A DNA stretch of 64,000 nucleotides from Gloeothece verrucosa PCC 7822. Its GTDB lineage: Bacteria > Cyanobacteriota > Cyanobacteriia > Cyanobacteriales > Microcystaceae. Position numbers and translations under genes: made by a program. Under the pieces are notes generated by a model, which saw nothing but the letters and a program-made list of their open reading frames with translations, did not search any database and had not been told where the DNA came from. Shown in pieces: positions 62,188 to 64,000 of this stretch. Within the stretch, counting starts at the first letter, position 1, and every line of letters starts with the position of its first letter. Location of the stretch: contig NC_014501.1 of the NCBI RefSeq assembly GCF_000147335.1, positions 2,974,300 to 3,038,299 of the forward strand. The letters are read 5' to 3'.

Positions 62188-63135
62188 TTAAGTTTGATAT
62201 TTGGCAACACGAGTTTTTTCTTGACGTTCTCGCCACCAAGCCACGAGGGGACTAGCAAGAAAGATACTGGAATAAGCTCCCAAAATAAAGCCAACAATTA
62301 AAGCTAAGGCGAAATATTTGAGGGTTGGTCCTCCAAAAAGGAAAATAGAGGTCAGAGGCAGTAAGGTCGTCAATGTAGTATTAATAGAGCGGGTTAAGGT
62401 TTGATCCACAGCATCATCAGCGACTTGGTTAATGGACAACTCAGGATTTTTGGTAGCAATTTCCCGCATCCGGTCATAAATAATCACGGTATCATTAACT
62501 GAAAACCCGATAATAGTCAAAAGTGCTACTAAAAATAGACTATCCACTTCAACGCCCAACACTAACCCTAAAATAGCAAATACGCCTGTAGTAATAAAGG
62601 TATCGTGAAATAAAGCCAAAACCGCAATCACAGCATAGTCAAATTGAAAGCGGAAACTCAGATAAACGGTAATGCCAAAGAATGACACTAGCAAAGCTAA
62701 TAAACCCGCCGTAAATAGCTCTCGTCCAATGGTTGGGCCTACTGTATCAATTTGAATGGTTTCTACATTGAATGTGCCTATTTTCTCGTTTAATTGTTTT
62801 TGTAACTGAGTGCGTTGTTCAACGTTTAAATCTTGAGTACGAATGGAGAGGGCGTACTTGTCGATCACCTGCACACTGCTATTTCCCAGTCCTTGAGCCG
62901 TTAAAATGTCCTGTACAGAGCCGCTTGAAATGGCTTGAGTGCAGTTATTAGGAACAGAACAATCGAGTTCTAGTTGTATTTTTGTTCCTCCAACAAAGTC
63001 TAAGCTAGGACGTAAAGGGGCTTTAATGGTGGCAAATGAGACAATCATAGCAATGATGCTGATAATCGTCGCCACGCCCGAAATTGTCCACCATAACCCT
63101 CTATTTTTAGTTACATTTAATTTCATTGTTGTCAT
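62188..63135 (-). CDS. secF: Protein translocase subunit SecF
   Basis: A 315-residue membrane protein that works with SecD and SecYEG to drive late steps of protein export. [18 protein letters not shown] is the SecF signature, followed by a periplasmic domain and five helices with [16 protein letters not shown] and [16 protein letters not shown]. ATGs at 63135 and 63126 are both possible; the first is inside a heptamer repeat tract. It lies 49 bases after the secD stop. Confidence 0.97.
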   Translation of the reverse strand: MTTMKLNVTKNRGLWWTISGVATIISIIAMIVSFATIKAPLRPSLDFVGGTKIQLELDCSVPNNCTQAISSGSVQDILTAQGLGNSSVQVIDKYALSIRTQDLNVEQRTQLQKQLNEKIGTFNVETIQIDTVGPTIGRELFTAGLLALLVSFFGITVYLSFRFQFDYAVIAVLALFHDTFITTGVFAILGLVLGVEVDSLFLVALLTIIGFSVNDTVIIYDRMREIATKNPELSINQVADDAVDQTLTRSINTTLTTLLPLTSIFLFGGPTLKYFALALIVGFILGAYSSIFLASPLVAWWRERQEKTRVAKYQT

Positions 63136-63160
63136 TAGTCATTAGTCATTAGTCATTAGT
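63131..63160. repeat. Heptameric repeat tract at the secF start
   Basis: Four GTCATTA units occur in a row. On the minus strand they read TAATGAC and provide the first ATG of secF. Same unit as at 44471-44526 and 55029-55092. Confidence 0.9.
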
Positions 63161-63184
63161 TGCCTGTTGCCTATTAAGTGTTAA

Positions 63185-64000
63185 CTATTTACTGTCTGCT
63201 AAACTCGGTAAATTAGGACAGAACCATTGCGGCTTTTGGCGGATACCTGGGATATTGAGAACAGTCAATATTAACAGAGTCCGACTACAAGTTAAAGCGG
63301 TAAACATACTGATTAATACGCCAACAGCGAGAGTAAGAGCAAACCCTTTAACTAACCCTGAACCTAGCCAAAATAAGGCTCCACAGGCGATCAAAGTTGT
63401 CACATTACTATCTAGAATACTAGAAAATGCGCGGTAAAATCCTGCTTCAACGGAACGATAAAGGCTTTGACCGGCTCGTATTTCTTCTCGGGTTCGTTCA
63501 AAAATCAGCACATTAGCATCCACTGCCATTCCAATACTGAGAATAAATCCAGCAATACCCGGTAAAGTTAAGGTAACTCCTAATAAGGCAAAAGCCGCTA
63601 GGGTTAGAATAGCGTAAATAATTAAAGCAATATCAGCGATGATCCCTGGCAGTCGATAATAAAGTGCCATAAAGAGCAATACTAAAATTAAGCCGCCAAT
63701 CCCTGCATAAATGCTACTTTTAATACTATCTTGCCCTAAAGTTGCTCCTACTGTGCGGTTTTCTACGACGGCGACGGGGAAAGGTAAGGAACCTCCGCGC
63801 AATTGGACGGCTAAGTCATTGGCTGTTTCAATGGTAAAATTGCCAGTAATCACGGCAGAACCGCCAGTAATTCCGGTTGCGGCAAATTCTGGCCCAACGA
63901 CTGGGGCACTAATGAGGTTTTCATCTAAGAAAATGCCTATACTGCGTCCGGTTCCGGCTAACTGTTTTGTTAGTTGAGCAAACTTTTCTCCTCCATTTTG
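63185..64000 (-). CDS. secD: Protein translocase subunit SecD, C-terminal 271 residues (cut by window edge)
   Basis: The frame continues without a stop to the end of the window. It covers the end of the periplasmic domain ([34 protein letters not shown]) and the membrane domain with [39 protein letters not shown] and [20 protein letters not shown]. The order secD-secF is standard. The N-terminal half is outside the window. Confidence 0.97.
   Translation of the reverse strand, partial: QNGGEKFAQLTKQLAGTGRSIGIFLDENLISAPVVGPEFAATGITGGSAVITGNFTIETANDLAVQLRGGSLPFPVAVVENRTVGATLGQDSIKSSIYAGIGGLILVLLFMALYYRLPGIIADIALIIYAILTLAAFALLGVTLTLPGIAGFILSIGMAVDANVLIFERTREEIRAGQSLYRSVEAGFYRAFSSILDSNVTTLIACGALFWLGSGLVKGFALTLAVGVLISMFTALTCSRTLLILTVLNIPGIRQKPQWFCPNLPSLADSK

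Overview
The window is a chromosomal segment of a cyanobacterium. Direct evidence is a short psbY gene (photosystem II protein Y), a CCB1-like cytochrome b6f cofactor-assembly protein, several cyanobacteria-restricted families (TIGR02652, DUF1816, DUF3326, DUF3531), several copies of the HIP1 palindrome GCGATCGC, and the conserved order rplS - trnW - secE - nusG - rplK - rplA - rplJ - rplL. The AT-rich, HIP1-containing sequence and a CphA2-type cyanophycin synthetase (known mainly from N2-fixing species) suggest a unicellular or colonial diazotroph of the Cyanothece/Gloeothece kind. That genus-level guess is inference.

Layout. 1-9.2 kb: edge of a sulfotransferase, gcvT, a secreted hypothetical, RidA, an SDR, a methyltransferase and a glycosyltransferase, a solitary peptide-type substrate-binding lipoprotein and a small membrane protein. 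9.3-13.9 kb is an accessory patch: an M23 peptidase whose 3' end is duplicated 2.6 kb downstream, three unrecognised ORFs between the two copies, then a decayed AlbA/ATP-binding regulator with a 21-nt in-gene repeat. 14-16.2 kb: tRNA-Leu and the cobalamin genes cobH-cobL. 16.1-25.3 kb: a phosphate-binding/glycoside-hydrolase-like fusion, GAF protein, MscS channel, psbY, gamma-carbonic anhydrase and small cyanobacterial proteins. 25.3-27.9 kb: a very large CPBP (CAAX-type) membrane protein. 28.2-33.6 kb: a complete urease cluster in the order ureA-B-G-D-E-F-C. 33.8-40.6 kb: CCB1-like protein and a type I secretion cassette (PPIase, ABC exporter, HlyD adaptor). 41-45.2 kb: HtrA protease, DUF3531, CPBP, DUF3326 and a retropepsin-like protease. 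45.4-52 kb: CphA2, hydrolase/PAP2/CrtE operon and small envelope proteins. 52-54.5 kb: a small tRNA-like cluster and a band-7 protein built from alternating repeats. 54.6-58.8 kb: the ribosomal protein/secE/nusG operon, tRNA-Trp and rplS. 58.8-64 kb: TerC, pentapeptide-repeat protein, a duplicated-domain hypothetical, secF and the 3' part of secD.

Functional links. Urease, a gamma-type carbonic anhydrase homologue and CphA2 tie into nitrogen and inorganic carbon metabolism. The type I exporter, HtrA, SecDF/SecE and the envelope proteins form a protein-export theme. The most unusual parts are the 9.97-12.68 kb interval flanked by copies of a gene end, the three tandem tRNA-like units at 52.3-52.5 kb, heptamer repeats that supply start codons, a palindromic repeat that supplies the ureD stop codon, and a 168-nt inverted-repeat element at 34.5 kb that could encode a structured RNA. 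No CRISPR array, complete insertion sequence or prophage was seen.
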